Below, piece after piece: positions 43,629 through 52,783 of a stretch of DNA of 64,000 nt. Position 1 is the stretch's first letter; each line of letters begins with the position of its first letter. The position numbers and the translations under genes are program-made. The stretch is from Microbacterium sp. H1-D42 (GTDB lineage: Bacteria; Actinomycetota; Actinomycetes; Actinomycetales; Microbacteriaceae). The notes under the pieces were generated by a model. It was not told the DNA's origin. It saw only the letters and a program-made list of their open reading frames with translations, and ran no database searches. The stretch covers positions 2,728,001 through 2,792,000 of the forward strand of contig NZ_CP093342.1 of the NCBI RefSeq assembly GCF_022637555.1. Reading direction: 5' to 3'.

Positions 43629-44939
43629 TTGCGTATCTCTGTAATCGGCTGCGGCTACCTCGGTGCCGTCCACGCTGCGGCAATGGCTTCAATCGGCCAC
43701 GAGGTCGTGGGGATCGACGTCGACCAGCGAAAGATCGACGCGCTCGCTCGTGGCGAAGCACCGTTCTTTGAACCGGGCTTGCCGGAGATTCTCGCCGAAG
43801 GCATCGCCTCTGGACGGCTCACGTTCACAACCGACATCGCGGCAGCAGAAGGTGCCCGCGTGCACTTCATTGGTGTCGGAACACCACAACAGGCCGGTGG
43901 CTATGCCGCCGACCTCACCTATGTGAACGCCGCGATCGACACACTGTTGCCCCACCTGCGCGCAGGAGACGTTGTCGCCGGAAAGTCCACAGTGCCTGTT
44001 GGGACCGCTTCTGACCTTGCCGCGCGTGTCTCCCCGACCGGCGCGACACTAGTTTGGAACCCCGAATTCCTTCGGGAGGGCTGGGCTGTCCAAGACACTA
44101 TCGACCCCGACCGCCTCGTCGCCGGGGTGCCAACTGGCCCCGAGGGCGAACGAGCGGCCGACCTCCTGCGGGAGGTCTTCCACCCGGCAGTCGCCAAGGG
44201 CACCCCGTTCATCGTGACAGATTACGCGACCGCTGAGCTAGTGAAAGTCGCCGCGAACGCCTTCTTGGCCACGAAAATCTCCTTCATCAACGCGATGGCA
44301 GAGATCGCAGAGGTGACAGGGGCAGACGTCACCCAACTGGCTGATGCAATCGGTCATGACGAGCGAATAGGTCGCCGCTTCCTTGGCGCCGGAATCGGAT
44401 TCGGCGGAGGTTGCCTCCCGAAAGATATTCGGGCATTCGCGGCACGGGCGGAGGAACTGGGCAAGCACGAGTCAGTCACTTTCCTCCGCGAGGTGGATGC
44501 CATCAACTTACGGCGCCGTGACCGCGCAGTACAGCTAGTCGTCGACGCTCTCGGCGGTAGCGTGTTCGGGAAGCGTGTTGCTGTGCTCGGTGCGGCCTTT
44601 AAGCCGCACAGCGACGACGTTAGAGACTCCCCTGCGTTGGATGCCGCCGTGCGGCTCCACGGGCTGGGGGCGAATGTAGTCGTCACCGATCCGCAGGCCA
44701 TCGAGAACGCTCGTCGGCTTCATCCGCAACTCAATTACACGGCCAACCGCGATGAGGCGGTTCGAGGTGCGGATGCCATTTTGATGGTTACTGAGTGGGA
44801 TGAGTATCGTCGAGACTTCACACCGGAACAAGCGTCCGCGCTGACCGATGGTCGGATCGTCGTCGACGGCCGCAACGGGCTAGATCCTGCCGCGTGGCGG
44901 TCCGCCGGATGGGGCTACTACGGCATGGGGCGCCCGTAG
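43629..44939 (+). CDS. ugd: UDP-glucose 6-dehydrogenase (copy 2)
   Basis: This 436-residue paralogue of copy 1 keeps VIGCGYLGAVHAA, NPEFLREGWAVQDTIDPDRLV, AANAFLATKISFIN and GGGCLPKDIRAF. The start is TTG 43629, preceded by GGGGGGAA; an in-frame upstream extension to 43509 covers the VanZ end and is not expected to be used. Codon third positions are clearly more A/T-rich than in copy 1, although the protein is nearly the same. It is the left boundary of the AT-richer part of the locus. Confidence 0.9.
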   Translation: MRISVIGCGYLGAVHAAAMASIGHEVVGIDVDQRKIDALARGEAPFFEPGLPEILAEGIASGRLTFTTDIAAAEGARVHFIGVGTPQQAGGYAADLTYVNAAIDTLLPHLRAGDVVAGKSTVPVGTASDLAARVSPTGATLVWNPEFLREGWAVQDTIDPDRLVAGVPTGPEGERAADLLREVFHPAVAKGTPFIVTDYATAELVKVAANAFLATKISFINAMAEIAEVTGADVTQLADAIGHDERIGRRFLGAGIGFGGGCLPKDIRAFAARAEELGKHESVTFLREVDAINLRRRDRAVQLVVDALGGSVFGKRVAVLGAAFKPHSDDVRDSPALDAAVRLHGLGANVVVTDPQAIENARRLHPQLNYTANRDEAVRGADAILMVTEWDEYRRDFTPEQASALTDGRIVVDGRNGLDPAAWRSAGWGYYGMGRP

Positions 44940-45041
44940 AGTCCGATGCCTGCGAAAGACGAAGTCCGCGCAGGTAGCCCGGAGCACGGTCTCAACCATT
45001 GCGGACCTGCCCTGCCAACACGAACCCAGGAATATTGAACC

Positions 45042-46286
45042 TTGAAGCGAATAGTCTACTTGCATCAGTACTTTGCGACACCCCAGGATGGCGGCGGCAC
45101 GCGATCGTATGAGTTCGCTCGACGCCTCGCACTTCGCGGCTTCGACGTGCAGATCGTGACCTCAGATCGCCGCCCGGGCAAAACTGCCCGCGGGTGGAGC
45201 GCGGAGGCTGTCGATGGGTTCACAGTGCATCGGATTTCAGTACCATATTCAAACACCATGAGCTTTCGGCGACGAATAGTCGCCTTTGCACGGTTTGCCA
45301 CGAGCGCAAGCGTGAAGGCGAGAAGCCTCCGCGGCGACCTAATCTTCGCCACCAGCACCCCACTAACGATCATCTTCCCCGCCTTGTTTGCAAAGTTCAG
45401 AAGACAATCGCCATTGATCTTCGAGGTGCGTGATCTCTGGCCAGAACTTCCGATAGCGATTGGCGCTCTCAAGAATCCGATTGCGATTCGGATTGCGCGA
45501 TGGATGGAAAAGCTTGCGTACCGTAGTGCGACGCATGTAATCGCGCTCTCGGAGGGAATGAAGATGGGGATAATTGAAGCTGGCACGCCAGTCAACAAGG
45601 TGTCCGTGATTCCGAACGGCTCGGACGTTGAATTGTTTACCACGTTCCCATCTGAACTCGCGAACTTCCACGCCGACCACCCCGAGTTGGCCGGTCGCCG
45701 GATTGTCACCTATGCAGGAACTCTCGGCTGGATAAACGATGTCGGGTACCTGGTTGAAGTCGCAAGCGTCGCGAGGACCCTTGACCCAGACCTAGCCTTT
45801 GTCATCGCCGGCGAAGGCGTCGACTATGAGCGCATTCGCGATCGAGCGAAGGAATTGGGACTACTCGACACAAGCGTGTACTTGTGGGGCCACGTCCCTA
45901 AACCCGAAATTGTCACCCTACTTGCGGCGTCAACGGTAGCTACTTCACTCTTTCTTCCTATACCTGCGATGGAAGCAAATTCCGCGAATAAGTTTTTTGA
46001 CGCGCTCGCCGCTTCCAGACCGGTACTCGTCAACTATGGCGGCTGGCACAGAACCTTGGTCGAGGAGCATGGAGTCGGCCTCTTCCTTGACCCCACAAAT
46101 ATCGACGTCGCTGCTGCGGCGATGGTCTCGTTCGTCACTGATGAGGTTCGCGTCGAACACGCTCGCGCGAACGCAGGACGGTTGGCAGCTGCCAAGTTCG
46201 ACCGCGACCTTCTCTCGAACCAGTTCATCGCCACGTTGACGCGGTTTCTCGAGGAGCCCGACTCCGGTGAAGTTGGTCGGCAATGA
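45042..46286 (+). CDS. glycosyltransferase, GT4 family (WbuB-like)
   Basis: The 414-residue GT-B enzyme begins KRIVYLHQYFATPQDGGGTRSYEFAR, characteristic of WbuB-like transferases, with a hydrophobic FATSASVKARSLRGDLIFATSTPLTIIFPALF segment in the N-domain and EANSANKFFDALAASRPVLVNYGG in the donor domain. The start is TTG 45042; AGGA lies ten bases before it. WbuB adds deoxysugars such as L-FucNAc in E. coli. AT-richer than the first part of the locus, with rare codons for this genome (TTG, ATA). Confidence 0.88.
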   Translation: MKRIVYLHQYFATPQDGGGTRSYEFARRLALRGFDVQIVTSDRRPGKTARGWSAEAVDGFTVHRISVPYSNTMSFRRRIVAFARFATSASVKARSLRGDLIFATSTPLTIIFPALFAKFRRQSPLIFEVRDLWPELPIAIGALKNPIAIRIARWMEKLAYRSATHVIALSEGMKMGIIEAGTPVNKVSVIPNGSDVELFTTFPSELANFHADHPELAGRRIVTYAGTLGWINDVGYLVEVASVARTLDPDLAFVIAGEGVDYERIRDRAKELGLLDTSVYLWGHVPKPEIVTLLAASTVATSLFLPIPAMEANSANKFFDALAASRPVLVNYGGWHRTLVEEHGVGLFLDPTNIDVAAAAMVSFVTDEVRVEHARANAGRLAAAKFDRDLLSNQFIATLTRFLEEPDSGEVGRQ

Positions 46287-46372
46287 AGGCTTCGTCACTG
46301 CTGGATCGGATAGGTCGAGCACTCATCACGCCGGGCGGAATACCGTCTACGCGGCTTGCCATCGCCGATTGA
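46283..46372 (+). other. short ORF coupled to the preceding glycosyltransferase, possible gene remnant
   Basis: ATG 46283 overlaps the TGA of the GT gene (ATGA) and opens 29 codons (KASSLLDRIGRALITPGGIPS) to TGA 46370. It may be the N-terminus of a truncated downstream gene. No family is assignable. The rest of the gap up to 46478 shows nothing coding. Confidence 0.25.
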
Positions 46373-46478
46373 GCTCAACGCGCACCGCGGTCGATCTCGA
46401 CTGCCGCAGACCGTAAACTTGAGTTAACAACTCGGACTCGTGGTCCGCTTAAATCAGTCGCTCCACCGGAAGGATCCT

Positions 46479-47744
46479 ATGTCCCTGCCTCGCAAGGTCG
46501 TCGTGATCGGTCAAGGCTATGTCGGGCTCCCAGTTGCGATGCGTGCAGTCGATGCAGGTTACCTCGTCGTCGGTCTTGACATCGATGACCGTCGCGTCGC
46601 CGCTCTCAACAACGCTGTCTCTTTCGTAGAGGACATCCGAGATGACGAGCTAGCCGAAGCAATCAGCACCGGGCGCTACTCGGCGTCCACTGACTATCAG
46701 TCCGCCAAGGACTTTGATATCGCGGTCATCAGTGTGCCCACACCGCTTCGCGAAACACTGCCCGACCTTACGTTCATCGAAGATGCCGGTCGCTCGCTGG
46801 CCGCACATCTATCCCGCGGGGCGACAGTCATCTTGGAGTCAACAACTTATCCCGGCACGACTGAAGAATTGCTGATCCCAATCCTTGAAGAAGTAAGTTC
46901 CCTGAAGGCAGGCAAGGATTTTCACGTCGGCTATTCTCCTGAGCGCATCGACCCTGGAAACGTTCGCTGGAATCTAAAGACGACTCCCAAGGTCGTGTCA
47001 GGAATCGACGATGCGTCTCTTGCGCAGGTCAAGGCCTTCTTCGACACGATTGTAGATGAAACGGTCCCGGTTTCCGGCACGCGAGAGGCGGAGCTGACGA
47101 AACTGCTGGAGAACACCTTCCGCCACGTCAACATCGCTCTGGTCAACGAGCTCGCTGTATTCGCCAATCAGCTTGGTGTTAACGTTTGGGAGTCGATCGA
47201 CGCGGCTGCCACCAAGCCATTCGGTTTCATGAAGTTCACGCCCGGACCTGGAGTCGGTGGCCACTGTCTGCCAGTGGATCCCAGTTACCTGTCTTGGCAG
47301 GTACGCCAGCAGCTCGGACAGTCGTTCCGGTTCGTTGAACTCGCAAACGACGTCAACGAGAACATGCCAAATTACGTGGTCGAACGGGCGACGAGCCTGC
47401 TTAACAGCAAGAAGAAGCCGATGAACGGATCTCGCGTCCTCATCATTGGTTTGTCCTACAAGAAGGACACGGGAGATATCAGGGAAGCACCCGCCCTCCG
47501 CCTTGCCCCATTGCTTGCTCAGCGGGGTGCAACCGTCGTAGCAATAGATCCGCATGTCGTGGATCACCGCTGGCCAGCCAATGTGAAGCGCGTAGCGTTG
47601 ACCGCTGCAGAGCTCGAAGCCGCCGATATCGCAATCCTGATCACTGATCACACAGAAGTCGACTTTGGACTACTTGAAGCGAGCAGCACTCCAATCCTTG
47701 ACACTCGGAACGTCGTTGTCGGTGAACATGTAACGCAGTTGTAA
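46479..47744 (+). CDS. UDP-N-acetylhexosamine 6-dehydrogenase (WbpA/TviB-like)
   Basis: The 421-residue nucleotide-sugar dehydrogenase has VVVIGQGYVGLPVAMRAVDA, ILESTTYPGTTEELL, SPERIDPGN, KLLENTFRHVNIALVNELAV and catalytic GVGGHCLPVDPSYLSWQ. The HCLPVDPSYLSW form is typical of UDP-GlcNAc dehydrogenases rather than UDP-glucose enzymes. ATG 46479 has GGAAGGA just before it; an upstream in-frame start at 46440 lacks one. It would supply UDP-HexNAcA to the second glycan. UDP-ManNAc is a possible alternative substrate. Confidence 0.87.
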   Translation: MSLPRKVVVIGQGYVGLPVAMRAVDAGYLVVGLDIDDRRVAALNNAVSFVEDIRDDELAEAISTGRYSASTDYQSAKDFDIAVISVPTPLRETLPDLTFIEDAGRSLAAHLSRGATVILESTTYPGTTEELLIPILEEVSSLKAGKDFHVGYSPERIDPGNVRWNLKTTPKVVSGIDDASLAQVKAFFDTIVDETVPVSGTREAELTKLLENTFRHVNIALVNELAVFANQLGVNVWESIDAAATKPFGFMKFTPGPGVGGHCLPVDPSYLSWQVRQQLGQSFRFVELANDVNENMPNYVVERATSLLNSKKKPMNGSRVLIIGLSYKKDTGDIREAPALRLAPLLAQRGATVVAIDPHVVDHRWPANVKRVALTAAELEAADIAILITDHTEVDFGLLEASSTPILDTRNVVVGEHVTQL

Positions 47745-47826
47745 TTGCTGTGCATCGCGGTTGAACGGCACTGCAGTACTGATGAGTGACATCTGATCTG
47801 GCTTGCTTTGGAGGGCTCGTCCGGAA

Positions 47827-48237
47827 GGATATCGTTGTACGCAACCCTTCCCGGCCGAGCTCCGCAACGAGGTGCGTCGCGCGGAACCGCGAGCCCGAGT
47901 GCCGATCGAGCAGATCGTCAACGCGTTCAGGGGCGCCCGATGACGTTGCAGACTCAGTTGCGTTACGCGGCTACCTTCTCCGGAATCAAGTCCATGTTCT
48001 CGAGCCGGATCGGTGCGGTTTGTCCATCGCCTCGTACATCGATTCCCGACTGGCCACCTCGGCCCCTGAGATCGCCGTCGCCATGCGCGCGACGTCGGCG
48101 GCTGCGTGGTCCATGCAGCCGCCGATCTCAATGTCAGGGCTGAAGTTCCAGCGTGTTGACCCTGCCGCACAGTCAGATCAATGGGTCGCGGGGGATCGAG
48201 CGAGCACGACGCAGTCATGGATGCTTCTCCACCCTGA
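47827..48237 (+). pseudogene. degenerate IS3-family transposase remnant
   Basis: Fragments of both IS3 open frames lie in one direction but in different frames. FPAELRNEVRRAEPRARVPIEQIV (47844 on) stops at 47941; MTLQTQLRYA (47940, next frame) continues the OrfA helix; IASYIDSRLA (~48023), GCVVHAADLNVRA (~48101) and SMGRGGSSEHDAVMD (~48178) correspond to OrfB parts (YSIDSRM; GCVVHSDRG; SMGRVGAAGDNAAME). Frameshifts, stops and an internal deletion make it inactive. It fills most of the 545 bases between the dehydrogenase and wzy. Confidence 0.6.
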
Positions 48238-48289
48238 TCCAACAGAACGCTCGCTCAAGCTCAGATGGTCTAGGTCTGACGCAACCTGT

Positions 48290-49627
48290 CTAAGTCGGAT
48301 CTAGGCGGGATTCTGAGTCACGCGGATACAACGCAAGCAAGAGCGTAATCGCAAGCAACCCGTGGGTGAGAAGCGACGTCAATAGCGCCGTGTCGATGAG
48401 TGCGAATATGACACCAATCGATGACGCCACGACTACAGGAAACGGCGTGAACTTCGTTAGCCTATCCACGATGCCCAACACGCAACCGAGAATCAGCGAG
48501 AAAATCACCATCCCCAGGTACCCATAGTTCGCGAACCCATCCCCCAAGAAGTTCGCGTTAGCTGCCATGCCTGGGTCACCCCAATAGTTCAACCCAACCT
48601 CCAGTCCAGGCGGCAGCCTTTCACTCGGCCCCAAACCAGAGAATATCGAATGCCCCAAGTGCACAAATCCGTGCTCGGAAAAGTTGTCCACATACATTCC
48701 GACAAGCAGACCAGGGACCATAACAGTTCGACGTAATATCAATTCCATCAACGCCGGACTCAGAGTTGACGCCGCGGCGAGAAGGAAGAATGCCACGGAA
48801 ACCACGGCCGCTTGAATACGCACCCGCTTACGGAGGAGTAGGTAAACAACCGGCACGAGTATGGCGGTGAGCAGCACGGATTTCTGCGCGTTCGCCGAAA
48901 ATACCAGCCATGACCCCACTGCCCCCATTCCCACGAGGAGAAAGTTTCGCTTTCGAAGTCCAAGAACAATCAGCAGAGGATTCACAACTTTCGACGCCAG
49001 TGGGACACTGTAGGCCATAAAAACGTTCTGCGAAACGACGTTGGCACGGTACTCCGCGCGAGTGTCGTAAATGTCCCCAAAAGGCGTCGCTGTGAGCGAG
49101 ACACCAGAAACGGCCAAGAACACGCCGAAAATGACCAGCCAGGCGATTACAAGAATCGCGCCATATGCTTTCGACGAAAGCGAGGGAAGCCTAATCGCCT
49201 CCCCTTGCGATATAACGTGATGCCCCGTTCGCAGCAAGATAAAGGAAACAAATATCCATAGACTAAAGAAGACCCCCTGGTCCTGAGTAATGTACCCGGA
49301 GGCAATGGGTATCACGAGACACGGAACGAATACTGCATAGAATAAAATCCATGATACAACGTCGCCAAATTTGACGCAGCTAAGTGGAAGCATGACGACC
49401 ATGGCAACCATGAAGAGAATCGCGGCGACATAATTGTCGAGCGAGAACCCTGCCCAGTGCATATTGAAATAGTCATAGCGAGGAACCACGATCTCGCGAT
49501 ACCCGGCGACAAGGAGAAGCATATATCCCAACGAGAGCAGGATAAGGAGAGATCTTTTCCACATGCCATTTTGCTTCGCCACACTGCCGGCCGAGATGAC
49601 AGCGCTGTGCCGCCTTGCGATTGTCAT
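48290..49627 (-). CDS. O-antigen-polymerase-like (Wzy) membrane protein
   Basis: The 445-residue protein has about ten membrane helices and a long outside loop (near 150-210), the layout of Wzy repeat-unit polymerases; the sequence itself is divergent. Segments such as GLRKRNFLLVGMGAVGSWLVFSANAQKS and GDGFANYGYLGMVIFSLILGC resemble O-antigen polymerase loops. ATG 49627 has GGGAGGA five bases before it. It is distinctly AT-richer than housekeeping genes in this window. It would join lipid-linked repeat units outside the membrane. Confidence 0.75.
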   Translation of the reverse strand: MTIARRHSAVISAGSVAKQNGMWKRSLLILLSLGYMLLLVAGYREIVVPRYDYFNMHWAGFSLDNYVAAILFMVAMVVMLPLSCVKFGDVVSWILFYAVFVPCLVIPIASGYITQDQGVFFSLWIFVSFILLRTGHHVISQGEAIRLPSLSSKAYGAILVIAWLVIFGVFLAVSGVSLTATPFGDIYDTRAEYRANVVSQNVFMAYSVPLASKVVNPLLIVLGLRKRNFLLVGMGAVGSWLVFSANAQKSVLLTAILVPVVYLLLRKRVRIQAAVVSVAFFLLAAASTLSPALMELILRRTVMVPGLLVGMYVDNFSEHGFVHLGHSIFSGLGPSERLPPGLEVGLNYWGDPGMAANANFLGDGFANYGYLGMVIFSLILGCVLGIVDRLTKFTPFPVVVASSIGVIFALIDTALLTSLLTHGLLAITLLLALYPRDSESRLDPT

Positions 49628-49727
49628 TGAGTCCTCCCGTCGCCTGCTAGCGGTTGGTTCATATCTTCACGCCGCCCACCTGCGGTCGTCTGCCTAGTCT
49701 TGCATTCGAGTCGGCTGCACGCCCGCA

Positions 49728-50903
49728 CTATGGACCGCTGGGCGGATCAGGCCGCTTCTTGTACGCCAGTGCCAACCACACCCACAATCCAACCTGCCCG
49801 AGCAACACAGCAAGCGCCATGCCGACCGGACCCCAGATCGTGCCAAGGAGGAAGCCGAGGAGTAGCATCGCCGGCATCACCACGAGTCGAATCTTGGCAA
49901 CTGTGTTCCCGTCGCCGATCGCGAAAAAGTGGGCGACATAGAGTTGTGTGAGCGCGGCGACCCCGGTCATCACCGTGAGGATCGCAGCAGGAAACGCAAC
50001 CCCCGAGTAGCTCTCCCCCACCACGAACTCGGTAGCGAGGCCGACCAGGGGACTGATCAAGGTCAGAATCAGTGCAACTAGATACATGGATCGCCGCGAT
50101 TGGCGGAACAACAAATCCCGCGTTTCACCCTCGAACCGCGAGGACAAGCGGGGCGTCAGGACTGACAACGCTGCGATAGTGAACGTGTTCAGTGGGCTGG
50201 TGACGCGCGCCGCCGCAGAGTAGACACCAGCTGCGACGCCAGGCATTGCGATCGCTGCAACAGATACGTCCAAGGTCTGAAGCTTTGCCAACATTGTCGG
50301 AGCCCAGTAGGACCGCGCTTCGCGAAAAACCCTTTTGAAACCTGCTGGACGTGCGAGCGTCCCCTGAAGCATCAACCCGACGGCAACGCACACGAGTCCT
50401 GCCCCCACGCACAGCCCCGCCATCAGATCGCCAGCACCTATTCCGATCATCACTCCGGCCAATACAACCACACGACGAGAAATGAGCGCCACTTGTGCTC
50501 TGGAAGTGCGGGATGATCCATACAGAAGCGATTCGACCCCCTCGCCAAGAGATTCTGCGGCCGCATAGAGAACGGCAGCAAGAACGATCGGCGTCGAGTC
50601 GGAGCCCATTAGCAATAGAGCAACAACCGTCGTCACCAATGCACTTGCTAGGACGGCCGGAACACGTAGCATCGCGATCGTCGCTGCGATTTGGCGCGAA
50701 TCCTCGAATGCTGCGATTCGCAATGCCAAAGTATTGAGCCCGAACCCAAGGACCACAGATGCCATGCCGCTCGCCGCGCTCGTCGCCGCGAACTGGCCGA
50801 ACAATTCGACTTCCAGTCCACGCGTCAATATCAGGAGAGTGACTGCCTGAATAATCGAGGCGACGACGCGCGAGCCTGTCACTGAGGCGATCAAACGGAA
50901 CAC
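49728..50903 (-). CDS. oligosaccharide flippase, Wzx type
   Basis: The 391-residue protein has about twelve membrane helices and a MATE/Wzx-like start (FRLIASVTGSRVVASIIQAVTLLILTRGLEVELFGQFAATSA). GTG 50903 is chosen because GGAAGG precedes it and the protein then begins like other flippases; ATG 50978 would overlap the previous gene with no ribosome site. It would move undecaprenyl-linked repeat units across the membrane for the nearby Wzy. Confidence 0.85.
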   Translation of the reverse strand: MFRLIASVTGSRVVASIIQAVTLLILTRGLEVELFGQFAATSAASGMASVVLGFGLNTLALRIAAFEDSRQIAATIAMLRVPAVLASALVTTVVALLLMGSDSTPIVLAAVLYAAAESLGEGVESLLYGSSRTSRAQVALISRRVVVLAGVMIGIGAGDLMAGLCVGAGLVCVAVGLMLQGTLARPAGFKRVFREARSYWAPTMLAKLQTLDVSVAAIAMPGVAAGVYSAAARVTSPLNTFTIAALSVLTPRLSSRFEGETRDLLFRQSRRSMYLVALILTLISPLVGLATEFVVGESYSGVAFPAAILTVMTGVAALTQLYVAHFFAIGDGNTVAKIRLVVMPAMLLLGFLLGTIWGPVGMALAVLLGQVGLWVWLALAYKKRPDPPSGP

Positions 50904-50949
50904 GTACTCGAAACCTTCCGCCGTGGCGTTGCAACCACAATGCGTGCAA

Positions 50950-52089
50950 TCATCTCTCGACGAGTCTCCGCAGTCCATCGGTGATCGCAGAGGCGTGTGC
51001 TTCCGCCGAGTATTTGTCGATTGCCAGCGTTTGGCCAGCAACTGACATTGCGGCATACTGCGCGTCAGTCAAATTGCTAGCGTGATTGACTGCCCGCATG
51101 AGTCCTTCGATGCCGTCTTCCCGCATGTAGCGCACACCAGTCTCACCGTTTCGAACTGCTTCGAGTTCCGGGCCGCTTTGCGGATCGCCGGACGCCGCGA
51201 TAACCGGGACCCCAAAGCCTAGAGCCTGGATAACGTTGAGTCCCGTCGCACCGGGAGAGATCGCGAAATCCGCATCGCTGTATGCGCTTTCCAGAAATGA
51301 CCGATCGTAGGCGGCGCCGAGGAACTCGATTTCCGCGTAGCCCGACGCCATCTCTTCGAGCCGCTGTCGCTCTTGCCCGTCGCCGATGATCTTCAGTCGC
51401 ACGGAAGCGCCGTCATCGCTCATCTTCTTCACGAGCTCGATTGCCTGATCAACACGGTGGCGCGGAGTTAACCGCCCCGAGTACACGAGCGAGATGCACC
51501 CGCGATCTTCCCGTCCGGCCCGCGTGGCCATCGTCTCGAGGTCGGTTTGCCGGTAGATGCTGTTGTATACCGGGAAGAACACACTCGAATTGAGGCCAAC
51601 TTGCGCCGCGTACTCCCTCGCCCAGTCACCATAGGTAAGGTGCCCGTCGGCAAGCTGATAGAACAGCCTCCTCACGCGGAGCTTCATCCCGGACTCCGGC
51701 CGCTTCCAACCATGCCCCCAGAAGATGACTTTCATCTTTCTCATCCGTGCCACGGGCACCGCGATCCAGTTCGAGACGCCGTAGATGTTGCCTTCGAGAA
51801 CGACGGCTCGCGCGTCTGTCCTGAACACCCGCATAACGAGACCACTATCCCAGAAAAGCGCACGTACAAGTTCCCGCCGACGTAGCTCGCTCACCCGGCT
51901 TGTGAGTTCGGTGGACGCGCCCTTCGGGGTTGGACCCACCTCGCCAGCCGAGCGGTTTATGCGACCGATGAGCTCATACTCAAAGGTGTCTTGTCCGAGG
52001 AGCTCCCTCACCAGCGGCTCCCTATAGTGGCTCATGGACGGCTGAACCATGAGTAGAATCTTTGACCTTGCGCTATTCAACTTCATCAC
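50950..52089 (-). CDS. glycosyltransferase, GT4-like
   Basis: The 379-residue GT-B enzyme has LLMVQPSMSHYREPLVREL at the N-terminus, AVVLEGNIYGVSNWIAVPVARM, and a donor domain with LVYSGRLTPRHRVDQAIELVKKM and ISPGATGLNVIQALGFGVPVIA, close to the E-x7-E region but with Gly/Asn in place of the first Glu. GTG 52089 and ATG 52086 are adjacent starts. It overlaps the acetyltransferase gene by 17 bases. Its sugar is unknown. Confidence 0.83.
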   Translation of the reverse strand: MMKLNSARSKILLMVQPSMSHYREPLVRELLGQDTFEYELIGRINRSAGEVGPTPKGASTELTSRVSELRRRELVRALFWDSGLVMRVFRTDARAVVLEGNIYGVSNWIAVPVARMRKMKVIFWGHGWKRPESGMKLRVRRLFYQLADGHLTYGDWAREYAAQVGLNSSVFFPVYNSIYRQTDLETMATRAGREDRGCISLVYSGRLTPRHRVDQAIELVKKMSDDGASVRLKIIGDGQERQRLEEMASGYAEIEFLGAAYDRSFLESAYSDADFAISPGATGLNVIQALGFGVPVIAASGDPQSGPELEAVRNGETGVRYMREDGIEGLMRAVNHASNLTDAQYAAMSVAGQTLAIDKYSAEAHASAITDGLRRLVER

Positions 52090-52783
52090 CCGTTCGTCCT
52101 TGCGCGTTCCGGCCCTTGCTTACGGCATCACGACTATCCACCCGCGCAGGGATCCCCATTACTGTGACGTTACTTTGAACATCTTTGGTGACGCACGCAG
52201 CGGCACCCACGGTGACGGACTGGCCGATCGTGAGCCCCTGCAATACTGTCGCGCCTGCCCCAATCAGTGTCGCCCGCTGCACGCGAACCTCGCCCGAGAC
52301 GATCGCCCCTGGGTTGATCGAGACGAAGTCCTCCAGCACGGTGTCATGACCGATGATCGCGCCGGGGTTCACCTGCACGTGGGCACCGAGGCGCAGGTTC
52401 GTCGACAATTGCACTCCCCCACACACAACGGTTCCTGCCTCCAGCTCGGTCTGCGACCCCACTACCGCAGCAGGGTGCACAATCGTCGCTGCCCGCAGAC
52501 CCCATGAGTCGAGGATCTCGGCAATGCGAGCACGAACGATCGGTGATCCAATGCCGATCACGAACCAATACTCCTCGACATGCTCTCGTAGGGCCTCGAG
52601 CCCATCGAATAGCGGAACGTCACGCGCGTTCAATCTGTCCCTCTGGACTTCAGCCGGCCCATCGTCAACAACGCCCACGACCTCCCACACCGGTTCGATA
52701 GCTGCCGCGTTGATTGCCTCGATCACGTCAAGGGTCTCGCGCCCGAATCCGCCGGCACCAACGACGACGATCTTTTCAGGCAT
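52073..52783 (-). CDS. NeuD/PglD-family sugar N- or O-acetyltransferase
   Basis: The 236-residue protein has an N-terminal Rossmann-like half (KIVVVGAGGFGRETLDVIEA) and a left-handed beta-helix with hexapeptide repeats (VNPGAIIGHDTVLEDFVSIN; ATLIGAGATVLQGLTIG). The His in IIGHDT fits the catalytic His of PglD. Next to a PglC-, PglE- and PglF-type set, acetylation of a UDP-4-amino sugar is likely. ATG 52783 is preferred over GTG 52792 for spacing to GGTGG. It overlaps the sugar transferase by eight bases. Confidence 0.87.
   Translation of the reverse strand: MPEKIVVVGAGGFGRETLDVIEAINAAAIEPVWEVVGVVDDGPAEVQRDRLNARDVPLFDGLEALREHVEEYWFVIGIGSPIVRARIAEILDSWGLRAATIVHPAAVVGSQTELEAGTVVCGGVQLSTNLRLGAHVQVNPGAIIGHDTVLEDFVSINPGAIVSGEVRVQRATLIGAGATVLQGLTIGQSVTVGAAACVTKDVQSNVTVMGIPARVDSRDAVSKGRNAQGRTGDEVE

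Noticed and set aside
47670..48242. Minus-strand 190-codon frame as a gene
   Set aside because: It overlaps the end of the dehydrogenase and the IS3 remnant in antisense; the translation is Arg/Ser-rich with no family.
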